This document shows positions 61,455 through 64,000 of a stretch of 64,000 bases of DNA, one piece after another; the stretch's first letter is position 1, and every line of letters begins with the position of its first letter. Position numbers and translations under genes: made by a program. This DNA is from Oceanospirillaceae bacterium (GTDB lineage: Bacteria > Pseudomonadota > Gammaproteobacteria > Pseudomonadales > Balneatricaceae): the NCBI GenBank assembly GCA_029938085.1, contig JAPYOS010000001.1:310143-374142 (forward strand), in the 5' to 3' direction. The notes beneath the pieces are model-generated. The model ran no database searches. It was not told the DNA's origin and worked only from the letters and a program-made list of their open reading frames with translations.

Positions 61455-63509
61455 ATGGCTAGTCAATCTCTTGCACAGCAACTAAAGCTACCAGACTTTA
61501 CCGCCTTAAATCCTGCTGGACTAGCCGCCAAGTTAGACCAAAAACTGGCACAAAACCTACAGGCCATCGAGCAGCTGGTGGGCCAGAAAGATACCTTAGA
61601 CTACGCCAGCTTAGTGCCTGCTCTAGAAGTGTTAGATGATGACATTGGTAAGCTTTGGGGGCCGTTAAGCCACTTGCACGGCGTGAGTAATACGGCAGAC
61701 GTAAGAGCGGCATTCGATGAATGTTTGCCTAAGCTCACCGCGTACGCCACCCAGTTGGGGCAAAATAAAGGTCTGTATCTGGCCTTTGTGGCGCTGGCCG
61801 AAAGCCAGAAATTTAATCAGCTTAGCCAATCGCAACAGCAGTTTGTGGGGCTACAAATTAGAGACTTTAAGCTTGCGGGTGTGGCTCTGAATCCACAACA
61901 AAAAGTTGAATATGGGCAGCTAAAACAACAGATGGCGGAGCTGTCCACACAGTTTTCAAATCATTTGATGGATGCGACAGAGGCGTGGTCAAAGCATTTT
62001 AAAGATAGTGAGGGCTTACTTGGCTTGCCAGAATCGGCTTTGCAGCAGGCCCAAGAGGCGGCCAAAGCGAAACATAAATCGGGCTATTTGCTAAAGCTAG
62101 ATTTTGCCTGTTATCACGCAGTAATGACCTTTGCCGAGCAGCGTGAATTGCGCCAAGAAATGTATCAAGCCTTTAATACTCGAGCGTCGGACCAAGGCCC
62201 GCAAGGTGGACAGTTTGATAACAGCCAGATTATGACCGACCTTGTGAGCTTGCGCCACAAAGTGGCTCAACTGGTGGGTTTTGACAATTATGCAGAATAC
62301 TCAGTCGCTACCAAAATGGCCGACTCAGCACCCGCTGTAGAACGCTTTTTGATGGACCTAGCTCGCGGATGCAAACCTCAAGCCCAAGCCGATATGCAGC
62401 AGTTACAGGCTTACGCGTCAGGGCAGCAAGGCCCTAACCCTTTAGCGGCATGGGATGTGGCCTATTACAGTGAAAAGTTACGTCAAAGCCGGTATGACTT
62501 GTCGCAAGAAGAGTTAAAACCTTATTTTGCGCTACCCCAGGTGCAAGCCGGGCTATTTGCCGTAGTTAATCGAATTTATGGCATTGAAGTCACGCCTTGC
62601 ACCGGCGTAAGCACCTGGCACGAGGATGTAGGTTTTTATCAGGTCGCCTATAAGGGCAAGGCCATAGGCTATTTTTATTTTGATTTGTATGCGCGAGATC
62701 AAAAGCGCGGTGGTGCTTGGATGGACGAGTGCCGCAATCGCCAATATCAAGCCAATGGCGAACTGCAGCTGCCGGTGGCGTATTTAGTATGTAACTTTGC
62801 TGCGCCGGTGGGTGATCAACCGGCGCTATTAACGCACAACGAAGTGACCACCTTATTTCATGAGTTTGGCCATGGCTTACACCACATGATGACCAATATC
62901 GATGTGGCGGGTGTTGCCGGTATCAATGGCGTCGCATGGGATGCTGTTGAGCTGCCGAGCCAATTGTTGGAGAACTGGTGTTGGCAAGAAGAGTCATTGC
63001 GTATGTTCGCAAAACATCATCAAACTCAAGAACCGCTGCCAGAAGCGTTGCTACAAAAAATGCTAGCGGCAAAGAACTTTCAAGCCGGCATGTTTTTAGT
63101 CCGGCAGTTGGAATTTTCGCTGTTTGATTTACGTTTACATATGAATTACCAACCCGACCAACCACAATCGGTGCAAGCGGTGCTGGATGCTGTGCGCCAA
63201 GAAGTAGCGGTGATACAAGCGCCGTCATGGAATCGCTTTCAGCATGGTTTTGCACACATATTTGCAGGCGGCTATTCGGCGGGTTATTACAGTTACTTAT
63301 GGGCCGAAGTATTAGCCTCAGACGTGTTTAGCCGGTTTGAACAAGACGGCATCTTTAACCCCGAAACCGGCGCTGCCTTGTGGCGTGATATTACCGGCCA
63401 AGGGGGCAGTCGCGACGCCATGGATTTATTTGTGCAGTTTATGGGCCGTACGCCCACAGTGGATGCGTTGATGCGTCATAAAGGTTTAACTGGAGCGAGT
63501 AGGTTATGA
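61455..63509 (+). CDS. prlC: Oligopeptidase A
   Basis: This 684-residue M3-family metallopeptidase degrades short peptides, including cleaved signal peptides. The zinc motif HEXXH is in LFHEFGHGLHHMM, and the downstream Glu lies in GVAWDAVELPSQ. It is followed by and overlaps the YheV gene by 4 nt, an arrangement seen in Gammaproteobacteria. Confidence 0.96.
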   Translation: MASQSLAQQLKLPDFTALNPAGLAAKLDQKLAQNLQAIEQLVGQKDTLDYASLVPALEVLDDDIGKLWGPLSHLHGVSNTADVRAAFDECLPKLTAYATQLGQNKGLYLAFVALAESQKFNQLSQSQQQFVGLQIRDFKLAGVALNPQQKVEYGQLKQQMAELSTQFSNHLMDATEAWSKHFKDSEGLLGLPESALQQAQEAAKAKHKSGYLLKLDFACYHAVMTFAEQRELRQEMYQAFNTRASDQGPQGGQFDNSQIMTDLVSLRHKVAQLVGFDNYAEYSVATKMADSAPAVERFLMDLARGCKPQAQADMQQLQAYASGQQGPNPLAAWDVAYYSEKLRQSRYDLSQEELKPYFALPQVQAGLFAVVNRIYGIEVTPCTGVSTWHEDVGFYQVAYKGKAIGYFYFDLYARDQKRGGAWMDECRNRQYQANGELQLPVAYLVCNFAAPVGDQPALLTHNEVTTLFHEFGHGLHHMMTNIDVAGVAGINGVAWDAVELPSQLLENWCWQEESLRMFAKHHQTQEPLPEALLQKMLAAKNFQAGMFLVRQLEFSLFDLRLHMNYQPDQPQSVQAVLDAVRQEVAVIQAPSWNRFQHGFAHIFAGGYSAGYYSYLWAEVLASDVFSRFEQDGIFNPETGAALWRDITGQGGSRDAMDLFVQFMGRTPTVDALMRHKGLTGASRL

Positions 63510-63748
63510 AAGTCAGGTTTATAGCAGGTATTGTGTGCCCTAAGTGTGGCGCCCAAGACAGTGTCCGTATTCACATTGCAGAAGCAGGAGAGGTGGACGA
63601 ACAGTTGCGGGATTGTGTGACTTGTGGCCACGAAGAGCACCTAGGTCAAGGCGCAGCAGCGAGGCAAGAAGTACCCACACGGGTTAATCAAAGCACTAAG
63701 GCCAATGCGGTACAAGAGGTGGAAGCCCAGCCGTTAAAATTGCAATAG
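63506..63748 (+). CDS. YheV-family zinc-ribbon protein
   Basis: This 80-residue protein starts MKVRFIAGIVCPKCGAQDSVRI and has a second Cys pair in DCVTCGHEE, forming one zinc ribbon. Length and position directly after prlC match the YheV/DUF2387 family. The function is unknown. The Pro/Val/Gln-rich tail is poorly conserved. Confidence 0.88.
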   Translation: MKVRFIAGIVCPKCGAQDSVRIHIAEAGEVDEQLRDCVTCGHEEHLGQGAAARQEVPTRVNQSTKANAVQEVEAQPLKLQ

Positions 63749-63760
63749 TTGGCCTCGGAG

Positions 63761-64000
63761 TTAGGCGACAAACCAAGCCTGTTTGTAGCTCAACCATACA
63801 TAACCCGCCAAAGCGACTAAGGCCCGAACAGCACAAAAACCTAAAAAGGCCCACCACAAACCGTCATTGCCCCAAGGTAACAGCAGATACCAAAGGGGCA
63901 ATAGGGCCACTAAGCTAGCTAACACCGAATAAAACATAGCTTTGGCCTGTGTAGCACCTACAAAAATGCCATCAAACAAATAGCTCCACACGCTCACTAG
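63761..64000 (-). CDS. MATE-family efflux transporter, C-terminal part
   Basis: The frame runs off the right edge, so only the last 80 or so residues are seen. FDGIFVGATQAKAM matches the conserved loop of DinF-type MATE exporters, and the rest is two or three membrane helices ending KQAWFVA. It is convergent with the YheV gene. Whether the full gene is intact is unknown. Confidence 0.8.
   Translation of the reverse strand, partial: LVSVWSYLFDGIFVGATQAKAMFYSVLASLVALLPLWYLLLPWGNDGLWWAFLGFCAVRALVALAGYVWLSYKQAWFVA

Overview
This window is the replication-origin region of a gammaproteobacterial chromosome, joined to a polyamine-catabolism locus. The markers are atpIBEFHAGDC, parAB, rsmG-mnmG, mnmE, yidC, rnpA, rpmH and dnaA-dnaN-recF-gyrB, then glyQS, trkAH, rsmB-fmt-def and dprA-tsaC-hemF-aroE. 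Gene order after gyrB, and a polyamine cluster resembling spuIABCD, point to the Pseudomonadales/Oceanospirillales side of the Gammaproteobacteria. The species cannot be named from the sequence alone. No rRNA, tRNA, insertion sequence, prophage or CRISPR array was seen.

Region 1 (1-8378) is for polyamine uptake and breakdown. A minus-strand operon (spuA-, spuB-, spuC- and spuD-like genes) runs off the left edge. It is divergent from a second gamma-glutamylpolyamine synthetase and a FAD-dependent gamma-glutamylputrescine oxidase. A PuuR-type cupin repressor closes the locus, and matches to the E. coli PuuR box lie in both control regions. Region 2 (8379-10482) holds an orphan CHASE-domain histidine kinase and a broken receiver-domain gene just upstream of it.

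Region 3 (10483-25128) holds glmS, glmU, the complete F1Fo ATP synthase operon, parB-parA, rsmG and mnmG, all on the minus strand. Region 4 (25129-25799) is a gene-free, AT-rich stretch with six perfect DnaA boxes and is the best oriC candidate. Region 5 (25800-34231) is minus-strand: pit, a PhoU-like gene, phoR and phoB inserted between mnmG and mnmE, then mnmE, yidC, rnpA and rpmH. yidD is not present in its usual place. Region 6 (34232-40860) is plus-strand dnaA-dnaN-recF-gyrB with two perfect parS sites, one inside recF and one after gyrB.

Region 7 (40861-55057) is housekeeping: glyQS, an LpxL-type acyltransferase, a methyltransferase, the Trk potassium system, the rsmB-fmt-def operon and dprA-tsaC-hemF-aroE. 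Region 8 (55058-64000) is more variable. It holds a DUF4160/DUF2442 pair, an Asp/Glu racemase, a YebC-family protein, GNAT and zinc-ribbon genes, an MFS-transporter remnant, a prohibitin-like protein, a small membrane protein, a DMT exporter, gpt, a gamma carbonic anhydrase, prlC, a YheV-like protein and the end of a MATE exporter.

I found no convincing undescribed multi-gene system. The most interesting signals are the oriC architecture and its displacement by pho genes, the parS pair, the predicted PuuR regulon, the nested palindromic element between mnmE and yidC, and two gene remnants (receiver domain and MFS transporter).
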